This document shows, piece after piece, positions 42,095-54,900 of a stretch of DNA of 64,000 nucleotides. The notes beneath the pieces were generated by a model. It made no database searches. It was not told the DNA's origin and saw only the letters and a list, made by a program, of their open reading frames with translations. Both the position numbers and the translations under genes were made by a program. Source of the DNA: Capronia americana. Taxonomy: Eukaryota; Ascomycota; Eurotiomycetes; Chaetothyriales; Herpotrichiellaceae. The stretch spans positions 372,001 to 436,000 of the forward strand of contig JADWQD010000010.1 of the NCBI GenBank assembly GCA_016110215.1. The letters run 5' to 3'. Every line of letters begins with the position of its first letter. Within the stretch, counting starts at the first letter, position 1.

Positions 42095-45026
42095 ATGGCC
42101 TCAATAGCGCCTTTGGCCCAGCTGCTGGATGCCAGTCTTGATCCGAGGACCAATAAAGAGGGTATGTCCAAAGCAGGTTCTCCGGTTGCGACCCAGCTAA
42201 CATTGTCCAGCCGAGCTCAAGATCCGCGCCGAAGAGAACAAGCCTGGCTTTGCCATTTCTCTCCTCCAGATTACCGCCTCAAATGACTTCCAATACAACA
42301 CCCGACTCGCCAGCGCCCTCTTCTTCAAGAACTTCATCCGTCGCAACTGGACCGATGTGGAAGGCAACTACAAGCTCCCGCAGCAAGATGTCACCGCCAT
42401 CAAGACCGAAATTGTTGGGCTGATGATATCGGTGCCGCGCGGCCTCCAGACGCAGCTGGGCGAAGCGATCAGTGTGATAGCGGACAGTGACTTCTGGGAG
42501 CGATGGGACACACTGGTCGACGACCTGATATCCCGCTTAAAGGCAGATGACCCGGTCATCAACGCCGGCGTTCTTCAGGTCGCACACTCGATCTTTGCAA
42601 GATGGCGGCCGTTGTTCCGGTCTGATGAGCTGTTCACGGAAATCAATCATGTGCTGACAAAGTTCGCCCAGCCATTTCTGACGCTGTGGCAGAACTTGGA
42701 TGCCTATATTGAGAACCATAGCAATGATAAGGCGGCCCTTCAGAATGCTTTCACTGAGCTCGACCTTGTTCTCCAGCTGTTTTATGATCTGTCCTGCCAG
42801 GACTTGTCTCCAGTCTTCGAGGACAATCTAGCAGGCATCTCAGGGCTGCTGCTCAAGTATCTGAGATACAACAACTCTCTTCTGCACACCGATGACGAGT
42901 CCGAAGCCGGGCCATTGGAGAACACAAAGTCCAACATCTTTGAAGCGCTGACCCTCTACGTTGGCAAATATTATGACGACTTCTCCGGACATGTAGGAGG
43001 ATTCGTTGAGAGCTCATGGAACCTGTTGACAACTACGGGACCCGAACCGAAGAACGATATCCTCGTCAGCAAAGCCCTCCTATTCTTGACCTCCATTGGC
43101 GGAATCGCAGAACAGGCGCAGACATTCGGCGATGCCACGGTTCAGACGCAAATTGTCGAAAAAGTCATCCTGCCGAATGTGGCACTGCGAGACTCGGATA
43201 TCGAAATCTTCGAGGATGAGCCGATCGAGTTCATCCGAAGAGATCTTGAAGGGTCAGACAGCGAGACACGCCGAAGAGCAGCCGGGGATTTCCTACGTCA
43301 ACTCAGCGATCAGTTCGAACAATCCGTCACGGCCATCGTGATGACATACATCCAGAAATGTTTGCAAGATTTCGGTGCGAACCCGCTGGAGAACTGGAGG
43401 GCCAAGGATACGGCAGTGAGCCTGTTTCATGCCTTGGCTTCAAAAGGAGCAACAACGGCCGCCCATGGAGTTACCAAAACCAACAGTCTGGTAGACATTG
43501 GCGACTTCTTCTCCAAGCACCTTGCCAGTGACCTGCAGAATGAAAGCGCTCAGCCGTTGATCAAGGTCGACGCCATCAAATATCTCTACGTTTTCCGAAG
43601 TATCATCACAAGAGATCAATGGCAGGCAGTCATGCCGTTGCTTGTCAATCACCTCGGGGACTCAAACTATTGCGTCTACACGTATGCTGCTGTCGCTGTC
43701 GAGAGAGTTTTGGCCATGACCGACGAGACGGGACGGCCGGTCATCGACCCTGCCAGTATTCGGCCGCTGGCAGGCAGTCTGGTCGAACATCTTTTCAGCC
43801 TGGTGGAAAAGGATCCAGCCCCACAAAAGGTTCAAGAGAACGAGTTCGTTATGCGCTGCATCATGCGGGTGTTGATCGTGCTCAAAGATGGTATTTCTGC
43901 GGTTGCCGAAAGCGTGCTTCGCCATCTCAGCACCATCACAAACATCATCGCATCCAATCCAAGCAATCCGAGATTCTACTACTATCACTTCGAAAGTCTA
44001 GGCGCGCTCATTCGGTTCACGCCAGCGGCGCAGGCGGATGCCCTGGCATCTCATCTCTTCAACCCGTTTGCCGCAATACTCGCCAACAATGTCGAAGAGT
44101 TTACCCCGTACATCTTCCAACTCATGGCTGCGCTGCTGGAGGCGGAACCCAGCAAACCCTTGCCCTCGGAGTACATACCCCTGATTGCACCCATCCTTGG
44201 CCCTACGCTCTGGGACCAGCGAGGCAATATCCCCGCTTTGACTCGACTGCTAGCGGCCATTCTCCCTCGCGCGGCTAGCGAACTGGTCAGTGGCAACCAC
44301 GTTGAAAACGTCCTGGGTATCTTCCAGAAGTTGGTGTCGACTAAGGTGAACGAGAGCTATGGTGTTGATCTTTTGGAGACGGCTATCTCTACATTCCAGC
44401 CACCTACGCTCGAGCCCTATTGGGTCCATGTCTTGAACATCCTGCTCACGCGGCTGCAAGGCAAACAATCCCAATCCTTCCAGTCACGATTTGTTCGGTT
44501 CTATCACTTCGTCGGCTCGCTTGACGACAAGGGGCTGGGGGTTGACTTTTTTGTTGCGGCTACCGATCGCGTTCAGCAAGACGTGTTCCGCCAGCTGTAC
44601 CTCCAGATCATTTTGCCGAAGACGCAGGAACTGGCTCGTCCCTCTGATCGCAAAATCGCAGCCATATCCCTGACGAAAACTTTGGCGGACTCGAAAGCCT
44701 TTGTCGAACGTTATCCGAAGGGTTGGCCGCTGACTTGTAACGCCCTGCTCAAGTTGCTCGAGGATCCCCCAGTTGTGGCAAGAGGCGACGACGCTATCGC
44801 CGAGCTTGACGTCGAGGACAGTAGCTTCGGAGTCGGGTTCACGCAACTGAACACAATCCGACGTTCAACGCCGGACCCTTTCCCAGAGGTGACAGACCTG
44901 AGGAAGTGGGTAGGACAATACCTCAAGGCCGCCGATCAGAGACATGGCGGAAGGATAGGCAAGACGGTTAACGAGGGTTTGAGCCCGGATGCGAAGAAGG
45001 TCTTACATGCTTACATGACCTTGTAA
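42095..45026 (+). CDS. CSE1: Importin-alpha re-exporter Cse1/CAS (exportin-2)
   Basis: Model: exons 42095-42161 and 42211-45026, 960 aa, the normal length for the family. The 49-nt intron has a GCTAAC branch and splits NKE from AELKIRAEE. The N-terminal importin-beta domain is recognisable (ISLLQITASNDFQYNTRLASALFFKNFIRRNW). Further conserved segments are FTELDLVLQLFYDLSCQDLSPVFED, RRAAGDFLRQL, NWRAKDTAVSLFHALASKG, NPRFYYYHFESLGALIRF and a long C-terminal HEAT-repeat domain. It exports importin-alpha from the nucleus bound to Ran-GTP. It is essential in yeast, and nothing suggests a defect here. Confidence 0.97.
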
Positions 45027-45997
45027 GAAGGACACCGTAGGGCGTGGTCACAAAGCGTAGAGTTTCGCCACCCTTGGACAGCATCGGTCGGCCCCGAGCG
45101 ACAGGGAAGTTGCTGGTGAATATACTGACAACTTCAGGGCACCAGGTGTCACTTGGTCGAGGAGCACCAAAAGGAATTCCTTTTCGGGCTTTTGAGCGAA
45201 GTCTTTCCCAGCCCGCATTTCCAGGTAGATAGCCACAATTCTATTGGAACGGGGCAGAGCTCCAGACGCGATCATTATAAGCGACCCCGAGACCTTATAT
45301 ACTCCAATTCACGGAGTACGAGAACTGTGTATTTAGGAATAAGGCTGAAGTTTGGTGGATTTCAGCTGCGCCACAAGGTGCCACACGTTAAATTGGTGGC
45401 GCAAGTCCCGAGGCTGAAACGCACTTCTTGCCTTTTAATTGGCTGGAATGGTAGACTGAAGCCACAGGCCACTTTCCTGAAGATCAGAGAATCCTTTGAC
45501 GGCAGTGTCTCCATTATCTCCGTTCCGCGGGCGGATCAGCACCTAAGATGATGGAATCATGGAAGCCTCTCAGGCACCTGTCGAAAAGTTGGAGTCCTGC
45601 GCACCAAAAGTACACGCTTGTTCCTGTGGTGCGACGCCAGTTGGCTGCTTCAGACGGTTCATGTTTCATTCTCCCTGATAAGACCTTCCACGAGGCAATC
45701 TAGCTTGCGAAGACACCCATTTATGGTGGTGACTGTACTGCGGATATTCCACTCGATTACGCAGACGCCGGCGTATACGCAATCCAGCTTCGATCTCATA
45801 ATACCCTTGGATAACGATACCAGGAGTTGCTGTTACCATTGCAGGAACCGAGCAGATTGAAAAGACGCGACTATCAGTCTTCGTCTGCTCCATCTGCAGG
45901 GGAGCCCGAATATTGAACATGCTTGCGCCGAGCCATCCTGCTTCTTGAGCCGAAGAACGTCACTGCTGCACTTTTCCCGTCACCGTATTCAAGAGTT
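45027..45997. other. Intergenic: CSE1 3' flank and promoter of DUF6536 gene
   Basis: No gene recognised. ATTGGCT at 45438-45444 is a possible reverse CCAAT box. An apparent upstream extension of the next frame (from 45923) begins with TTG, not ATG, and is not taken as coding. Confidence 0.5.
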
Positions 45998-48399
45998 ATG
46001 GACTTTCTTGAACCGCGGAAAACATATCACCGGACACAGACCGACGACTTTGACCTTAGGCCGATAGACTCAAACGTCGAACTGTCATCTCTGGGCTCTG
46101 CGTCCAGCTTTCAGAGCGGCTTCACCACCAAAATCCGGGATCAATCACTGTTTCTCGATTCCGATGCAGATCCTATCCGGCACGAACCGTCGTTCTTCTC
46201 CAAGGAGTCACTTCGTTCACTCAGAGTCCCTCTCCTGGTTTGGCCGACAAGTCTATATGGATGGCGCACCGGCGCCCTTACCGCTGCACTACTTGCAGCA
46301 GTGTCCCTGCTTGCCAACCTCATCATAGTGATCTGGTTGGGCGCTCACGGCAGCGGGGACAGTCTCGTAGAGCTCTACAATGGTGATTGCGGCAGAGTGC
46401 AGACGATGGATGTCTGGGTCCATCTGGCAATCAACGTGGTTAGCACCTTGCTATTGGGAGGCTCGAACTACTGCATGCAGTGTCTCTCAGCCCCAACACG
46501 AGCGGATCTCGACCGAGCCCATGCAAAGGCAACCTTCCTCGACATCGGCGTCCCCAGTGTGCGAAACTTGTGGAGTGTCCCGCGCTATAAAATGCTCCTT
46601 TGGTGGGCGCTGGGCCTTTCCTCTGTACCGCTTCACCTAATGTACAACTCGGCATTCTATAAATCCCTCGCCACAAACGACTACAGTCTTCTTTTCGTCA
46701 CGCAGGACTTCGTGGACAGTGAAGCGGTCGGAGCCACGAACGGAACGGTCTACAACCCGAACAACGCCTACTCGTCCATGGTCGATCCGGACGAAGTTCA
46801 AAATTCGCTCCACAGCAATCCAGAGTCCTGGGAGAGGCTTGACAACAAAGCCTGCATAGACGCGTACGCGACCAACTTCCTGGATAGCCGGCGCACGTTG
46901 GTGCTTGTTTCGAGCAATTCCACTACACAGACAAATGAAAGCGTTCTAGATATGCAGACATACCTGTTTTCGCAGCCCATGGCCTTTGATTGGTAAGTCC
47001 TCCCTCTTCTAAATCTATATCTCGGTTATTTTGGGCTTTCCTGGATGTCTTCCTCGAGCGTTCACTGCTGACTAGTTTGCTCTGCCTCAGGATCTGCACC
47101 TCGGACAACAGTATACAGTATAAAATTGACTTACCTGCGGATTTCGAGTACCGGTCTTTGCCATGCGAAACGTACGTTGACAAAGTCGCTGCCATCGCAG
47201 ACCAGTGGCAACCGTATAACTACGACGTGCGATATTGTCTCTCAGAGCGAGTCGCTGGGCGTTGCAGCTACAGTGGAAACGTTCCCATTGTAGCAGTTGT
47301 GCTTGTCTGCAACACCATCAAAGTCGTGGTGATGCTTTTCGTAGCGTTCCGACTGAAAGACAATCCTCTTATTACAGTGGGCGACGCCGTCGAGACCTTC
47401 CTTAACGAGAACGACAGCACGACCGAAGGTTTATGCTTACTTAGCAAGAACGATGTCATGCACGCCACGCGCTCTCGAAAACACTGGTCCATGCATGGGA
47501 CAAAAAGGTACGGCAACGACGCAAGAGGGAAACTTGCCCGTCGCCGGACGAGGCGCTGGGCCGCAGCAGCCAGCAGGATGCGATGGAGCCTCACCATCGG
47601 TTTCGTTCTACTCGCCTTGGCTGTATGCTCCTTTCTCCTTTTTTTTGCGGTTCGGGCTATTGAAACATACGGTTTCGACATCCAAAAGATCGGCTTTGGG
47701 AGAGTCACTCCCGCGGCCATCATATCAGGCTGGAGCATCGGCAAGAAAGGATCTGCGACGTCCATGATCCTAAGCTCGATCCTTATCGCGAATTTGCCGC
47801 AGACCATTCTCAGTTTCCTGTATCTGAACCTGAATGGGCTGTTGACCAGTATGTGGCTGGCCAGCGAATGGAGTGATTTTGCATCGCAACGAAAGACGTT
47901 GCGAGTGAGTAAGCCGAAGGGAAGCCAACGGAGTACGCACTTCCTACAACTGCCCTACAAGATTGCCGTTCCATTGCTGGTGCTCTCGGGGTTGCTGCAC
48001 TGGCTGATTTCGCAGAGCATCTTCCTCGCGGTCATTGCGGAGTATGCTCCGACGGGTGGTCTCCTTGATGATGTTGCGATTGCCTCGTGTGGGTTCTCTC
48101 CGCTGGCGATGATACTGGTTATTGTCTTTGGAGGGCTCATCATTGTTGCCACTGTTGGCTTGGGCTGGGCTAGGAGTTATGATGCGAGTATACCGCTTGT
48201 GGGCAGTTGTAGCGTGGCGATCGCTGCAGCATGTCATCAGCCAGACTGGGATACAGACGCAAGTCTGAAGCCTGTACAGTGGGGAGTAATTCCTGATGTG
48301 GACGAGAAAGGGGTAGGGCATTGCGCGTTCACTAGTGGAGAGGTCGAGCCATTGTTGGAGGGGAAGGAGTATGCTGGCCTCAGTGATGGCCGGCTGTGA
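45998..48399 (+). CDS. DUF6536-type multi-pass membrane protein
   Basis: Model: exons 45998-46992 and 47091-48399, 767 aa; intron 98 nt with CTGCCTCAG acceptor. After about 75 hydrophilic residues the signature of this fungal family appears: GWRTGALTAALLAAVSLLANL, NGDCGRVQTMDVWVHLAINVVSTLLLGGSNYCMQCLSAPTR (read in parts), AHAKATFLDIGVPSVRNL, and SVPLHLMYNSAFYKSL. A long non-membrane loop with N-glycosylation sequons precedes the second half, which has four or more hydrophobic helices (around residues 430, 545, 640 and 690). Function of the family is unknown. The C-terminus is hydrophilic. It is probably a plasma- or vacuolar-membrane protein. Confidence 0.85.
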
Positions 48400-49015
48400 A
48401 GGCATGGGCTCCGGAGATGAATGTGACTAAGTGATCTGAACCACGTCGATGGTTTCCATTCCTGTTTCTCCGACACCGATCTGGTGAAGGCAAGACCTTG
48501 TGACATAAGCATAGGGGCTTGACATCTCTACTGCTAACGCGTTTGCAACTGTATCGTCCGAAGGAAAGTAGCATCTAACCGCAAGCAAATATCCCGTACG
48601 ACGAATCCTTCTTTTGGTCACGCCACTGGTATTCCATCACCATCTTCGCGAGTCGTAGGGGGATCTGCCAAATTTGCGCATCGTTCTAGTCTTCATCTTC
48701 GTCGTCATCACAGTTGGACCACGAGACCCTGGCGGCATAGGCCAGTACGTTAACGGACGACAGGCCCTCGTAACGTAGGCCTCGATCTGGTGAGCAGAGA
48801 TTTTGATTGTCTTGATAACGATCCACTGCATCGGTTGGAGCAAATTCCTTAGTTAATATTAACCCCAACACGGTATAGCGCGAAATATCCTTAATTTATT
48901 AGTGTCTCGGCCGACTTTCCCTGTTAAAATTATCTAAGAATTTCCCTTCTCGCAGATTTCCCAGGCTTCAAGGTTGTGGTCTTGCACTGCTTGACAACCA
49001 CATAGCTCGATCGCT
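48400..49015. other. Intergenic: FCF2 promoter
   Basis: No gene recognised. AT-rich segment around 48850-48950 precedes the FCF2 start. Confidence 0.5.
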
Positions 49016-49939
49016 ATGGAGGAAGCGACAATTCTCACAGATGAGAAAATTGATGAACTACTAGCCCAGGCTGAGGCTCGGATGCGGGCAAAAGCTACGG
49101 GTACACATGAAGGCGAGTTACTTCTTGCTTCGGACGGCGCAGCATCTAAGTCTAGGAAACCGTACGTATATCCATTACTGTGTGGAAACCTCGACTTGAC
49201 AATGTCTATAGACTTCCCAAGCTGCGACATGGTCTTACACGATCGGCCTATATCAAAGACAATCAGGGCGTCGCAGAAACTAACCCAAAGGCCACGATCG
49301 CACCGCAGCAGACCTCACATGCAGGTGGATGGGGGCCTGCTGGATTGCCTCAAAACGCGAAGAAAGTTGTACGTGCTCCGATATTGTTGAGGCCTTTGCA
49401 TGAGGAAATTATTCCCAACTTTGTTCTTGACGCAGATCAGCAGTCCATTCTGGCCTGCCCTGCATCCATGAGAGCATTCTATTCATAGTTACTCTGACCG
49501 CACCCTTTCACTCCGAGCTTCTGTTGTAAGAGTCGCGCTGTGACCAGTGCTGACGAGCAAACAGAATGACCAGACATCTTCGGGACCGGAATGGTTCGAC
49601 ATGCCCAAAACCAACTTGACTCCTCAGCTCAAACGTGACCTCCAACTGATCGAGATGCGATCGGTCCTCGACCCACACAGACATTACAAGAAGAACAACC
49701 GAAAGGGCAAGATCCCTACGTTCTCACAAACGGGAACTGTCATCGAAGGCCCGACCGAGTTCTTCAGCGCAAGAATCAACAAGAAGGAGCGGGCGAAGAA
49801 CTTTGTCGAGGAGGCAATGGCCGCCGAGATCCAGACCGGTCGTTTCAAGCGCAAGTACGGCGAGATACAGGAGGCGAAGACGAGTGGCAAGAAGGCGCAT
49901 TACAAGAAGCTCATGGCCAAGAGGAAGAAGCGACCTTGA
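49016..49939 (+). CDS. FCF2: Pre-rRNA processing protein Fcf2
   Basis: Model: exons 49016-49161, 49212-49368 and 49565-49939, 225 aa; introns 50 and 196 nt. The third exon carries the Fcf2 domain: WFDMPKTNLTPQLKRDLQLI, MRSVLDPHRHYKK, KIPTFSQTGTVIEGPTEFFSAR, and a basic C-terminus ending KKLMAKRKKRP. The N-terminal exon encodes an acidic coiled helix (EKIDELLAQAEARMRAKA). Fcf2 is a nucleolar SSU-processome factor for early cleavage of 35S pre-rRNA and 18S maturation. The DPxRHYKK and basic tail are intact. The gene looks complete. Confidence 0.94.
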
Positions 49940-51947
49940 ACCTATGCACAGGAGCTTTCCACAGAACATTTATTACGCAAAGCGAAGGCAACACCTACAC
50001 ATTCGGTTTGTTGCCATACTTTCGCCAATGCCTGGATGCCTCGCTCATCTGCATGGCCCCCAAGTCTCTGCACAAAAGCACGGATGGGAGGTTGCCACAA
50101 CCAAGTTGAGAGCCTCATCGGGCCTGAATCTTCAATGTGATGGGGTTTTGGAACAGGAGGGGCCGAATCTGCGGATTGTGGCAGGAACCTAACCGACTGG
50201 GAGGTTTGAAATGCCTCGTGCCGCACCCGCTGTTTATGTGCATACCCACACACAAGACCGGGGTATTCGCCCCATCTTGAAATCCAGATAGGCCTCACGT
50301 AGGCTATTCGCCCGCTGGGGTGGCTAGATAGGGGCGAGTGAGCATACGGAGTACGCTTACTGTGATGGAATATCCTGCGTGTCGAGGCGTGAAGGTCCAA
50401 AGAGAGGATGGGGTCCTTAAAACGACGAGACAGGAATGATGGCCTGCCTGGCAAGAGGGGAGATGGTGATTTGGGAAGTAGTAATCGAAAGTCGTAATCG
50501 AAAGATACACTTTCCCCCTGCAGCAGCGACAGTAATGGCTTGCTTTGGTCATACTATGCAATTCACGATGGCAATTTACGCTTCCTGCTGGTGGCCTCGC
50601 ATCCAGTTCCTGGCTCATCTCACAGTCAAAGTCTGCTACTACTCGACGAAAGGAGCGCTGACTTGGGTCGAGCCGCTCAGCTCGAATAGCTGGTTGCCAC
50701 CCCTTAATTCCAGGCTTGACCTCGCAATTACGGGCGTGCACCGTGATCGAAGATCTGGCTCCAATATCACTTTGGGCGCCCGCCAGGCGTAGGCTTGGAG
50801 TTGCGTCAATGCTTAGGCGTGAGGCGTGCGTGGCGGCACGGCACTCCTGAGCCCCTCCAAGGGCCTCCACAATCCGGATCAACCTAGCCGTGCACTGACC
50901 AAGAACAATCATTGCTGAGCCTGTTTTCGATCGAGGCTATCTCGCTACAGGACATCGGCCAGACGAAAACAGCCGGTCTCATCCACGTGCATGACCATGA
51001 AATCATATCCAACCGGCCGGAAGAGGACAACAGGCGAGTGCAAACAGGTTTGGAAATCACCAGGTCAAACTCCATTCAACGTACGAGTTCGGTGAATCTT
51101 TGCGAATCACCTTCTTCCTCGATGACGATCCTGGTGTCGGTTATGGTGCGTCCGAGTTTTGTGGAAACAATAAGAAACTCCAGGTGAGACACGCGGTCAA
51201 GCAGGCTCGCTATCACGAACTGACCCAAAAACCACCACAGCACCACAGTCACAAAAGACCACAATTCCCCCGTACCCATACCGCGCGACATCTCCTGCAG
51301 ACGCACCGAGCCTGTGCCTGTGCGCTCGACTCCTCAAGGTCGTGTCCCCGCCACACCAAGCCGACAAGCGTGCACCAACCGAGCAATCAGACCACCCTCA
51401 AAAGGTTAAGGCCCAGCAGTGTTGGCCTAAGGAGCAAGCTTTCCGCTTTCCACCGCCGCTGTCCCAGAGGCGTCAAGCCTGGCCAGTGATCCAATCGCAT
51501 GACGGTCGAGTTTGGGTGAGGGCAAGATTGGCCGGTATCAGACCTGCGCCGCGACTCCGCCCCCATTGGCAAGATATCTTTAGCTGGGCGCCACAGACCC
51601 CCTAGATGGGCTGCTAGGCTCGTTCCAGCCCGAGGCAAAGGCCTGGGAAAGCTATATCCCAGGTCGTCTCCAACGGGGCCCCAACCACCGACAAAAAGAC
51701 ACGACGACAGCGGAAGACTGACCTGCCACTACGGTATCACAACTCCCTTGCATCCATCACTTTACAACTGGCCTTTAACCCTGATTGTTGCCCTGGTTTG
51801 CTCACCTCTCTTGAGCATCCACGCGCAATGTATGCGCGGGCAAGGGCATCGCTGCGCACCGTCCACACAACGACCCTGTTACCGCCTCTGATTGGATCCG
51901 AGCGGTAAGAGCTCGAAATTTGAAACCACTGCATACCCGACTCGAAG
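49940..51947. other. Two-kilobase gene-poor region
   Basis: Frames of up to about 200 codons exist on both strands (for example 50304-50912 minus, 51100-51489 plus), but none has a recognisable domain or a believable codon pattern. A CTGATTGG (reverse CCAATCAG) at 51888-51895 lies 53 bp before the next start codon. I see no supported gene, RNA or mobile element. Confidence 0.5.
51888..51895 (-). promoter_or_regulatory. CCAAT box (CCAATCAG on minus strand)
   Basis: Exact extended CCAAT consensus 53-60 bp upstream of the ATG at 51948. Function is inferred from the match and position only. Confidence 0.35.
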
Positions 51948-54900
51948 ATGACTTCAGTTCTTCGGCTGGGAAGCAAGGATCGTTCGTCCTTTCTATTCTT
52001 CAAGCGCCAGAATAATGCTTCCGATGTCCCCAGCGACAGCCTTGCGCACCGTCTACCGGACATTTCTCCTCTGGACACCCGATCCTTCGCCGGACTATTT
52101 GATGAATTTATGAGTAATGAGAATCACGATCTATCCCGAGCCCAGCAAACTCGCCAGACAGCGACGGCACCTAGGTTGGCGAGTGCCGCCCGGCCTGCTG
52201 TTTCGACCCAGGCACTGCTCCCTCCTGCAAGAGCTCTCGATACCAAGGTCGACTATTTGAAAGTCAGCATCACCCGGAACGATTCAACAGCATCATCTTG
52301 CTATTCTCAACCAAGCTACAGAGACAGTGACTTCTCCCCCTTGGTCACACGACAGTCGTCCAGCTCAAGCTATACCTTGGAGCCTTCCCCGTCGCTGTCG
52401 AGGACCACAACCAGAACACCAAAGCCTCTAACCATTCCCAGTCGATCAGCCCAGAATCTGTCCACTCATCTCACGGAGTCTCCGATCAGCGCTCAGGCTT
52501 CACCGGCAAGAGCAAACTCGTCTCTGATAAGGGTCGTGTCGGTGCCACCAAATCTAGACAAGCCACTCCCACCAGGACCAAGGGGCGATGCGAGAAAGCC
52601 TTCGGCCTCTGTACCTGATTTGCTTCTGCGCCTTCCACCGGCAGAGCTGCCGTCTGAGTTGCCGACTCCCCTGGTCTCGTATATACCCAGCCCGGTCCAG
52701 CGGACGGCTTCCCAGCCGGTGAAGATGGCGTCGACCAGACGAGCCTCCGATGGCGAGGCCGCGCTGGAAACGGCTACCTGGTCCTCTCGATCAATTCGAG
52801 AAGCTCGATTGGGCAAGGCCGTCGCGAATGGGCATCACAGGAACAGGTCGGCCTCCGACACAGAGGTCCCACAGAACGGGCGGCCTTGGAATGAAAAGTC
52901 TCGGAGGCACACCGTAGACATGCAGCAGCTCGCTTCAACTGTGCCATCGTCCTCCCGTTCAGCGCAAGCAACCCGCAAGCGCAACAACCGCCCAATTACC
53001 GCAGCGACCGCAGAGCGCGTTATTTACAGAATAATGTGCAGTGTGCATACCGCACAGGACCTTCAAGCCACTGCAATGGTCAGCAAGGGGTTTTATCGGA
53101 CGTTCCAACGCAATGAATCCAAGTTGGTGAGCCACTTGATGTTTAAATCATCGCGAGCTGCTTGGGAGCTCCGCCGAAGTACGCTTGCTTTGCGAGGGTC
53201 GAACGATTTCCTTCTGAAGGACTACCGACGCGACTGTCGCACTCTGGACGCCTTGAAAGCCTTTATTGTTGCGCATTGCAGTGCTAGTTGCAAGCCGAGC
53301 ACTCTCATCGGTCTCCTTGGTCAGGACGATGTGCGGGCGGTACAGATCAACAACGCATTATGGCGGATATGGACGTTCTGTTCCTTGTTCGGGAATACTG
53401 TCGGTCAATCCGGGCCCGCGCAAACGGAAATCGATTGGCTCAATGGCAGTAGAGCGCCTAGTAACAAACATCTGGGTGCTGGCTTCGCGATCGGCAATGG
53501 AAAGGGGCTTACCATTGGCGAGCTCGAAGACATGAACGAGATGTGGCAGTGCTTGCAAGTCCTCGTCTCCGGCTTTCATGGCAGAGAACAAGAGGCCAAG
53601 CGCTATGGAGTCTTCGACAATTGGCACCTCCGAGAAACCACTACAGACTCTCAGCACCTGCATGAGTGGACTTCCTATCTGCTAGCTTTGGGCCCGCAGA
53701 CCGTCTTGACATTGTTGGGCTGTTCCTTCGATCAGGCAAAAATGCTGGGGTTGACCAGCTGGCCTCTCCCGCCGGCAGGCCAAAGCCGATCATCGTTTCT
53801 GACTGCGGCAATAGCACAGGTCTATCAAGAACGAATTCTTGAGGACGCCACGCGACGAGCGGCGCAAATGTCGTTCCGACAACTTCCACCAGCACGCGCA
53901 CCATCTCATCGTCCAACAAGGTCACTTGATGAAAAACAACTGGCGCCTATGGCTGCGACACGCGCGGACAAGCTCCAAGCCCAGTCGCTCCGGATTGACA
54001 CTTCTGGGCAGAGGAGAAGACCTGTTTCCACGATCGCCACAAATCCAACGGCGAACGTCAAGCAGGGGGCCCAACCAGACTGTGATGCTAGCAGTACTGG
54101 AATGGAGATCCGGCCCGACTGTGATCCCGCGTGGAGGACAAGCCAAGCGCCCTCAACGCTTCCAACTTCACCTACAGTCGATCCGACCGTCTACTACTCG
54201 CTGTCGATGACCGCCACTGCGAGCGCCAAACTGGGAGCTACGTTGTTCCCGATGGACTATGCGAGCCCTGCCCCACGAGTGCCTTTTCCCGTTCCTGAAC
54301 GAACCCCTGCTCCGGTGTCTGAAGTGGTAGACCCAGTAGACAAGGCCATGAACCTACTGGTTCGGGAGCTGGGTTTTGCCGAGACAAGGGCGAGAAAGGC
54401 TCTGGCGATGTGTGACACCGGTTCTGGGATTGACTTGCAGAAGGCGATCGACCTGCTGACTGTTGACTCGAAAGATTTGAAGCACAGGCATGCGCTGCCT
54501 GTGGAGTTGCCCACGCCGGGAAGCCTTGCGAGCCCCGCCAAGCAACAGAGGTTACAGCCGCCGAAAGCATACTGTGATGGCTACTGCAAACGCAGCTCAA
54601 CCTTATCCCACTCACGAAACCAGTCGACGGGAACCGTGGGTACGGCAACCGATATCTCGGTAAGCCCAATTTCCATGTACAACGATGCGGAGTGGACCGA
54701 CACTATCTCGCCTCTTGTGGGCACATCGTTGTCGGCGTCTCGGAAGGGCACTCTGAATAGGGCTTCGAGCAAGGCCAAAGCATGGAAGGTGCTGGGGCTG
54801 GACAGCTCCCCGAAACGAAAGAACTCAGTGCTGCGAATCGACGAATATCAAGCCAAGGTCGAGAGGCGCAAAAGCATGCGCGCTGCAGCCTCTGGGGATC

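Noticed and set aside
45923..45997. Upstream extension of the DUF6536 protein
   Set aside because: The frame opens with TTG; first ATG is at 45998 and fits the family.
50304..50912. 202-codon minus-strand frame
   Set aside because: No start context, domain or codon pattern suggesting a gene; left as unexplained DNA.
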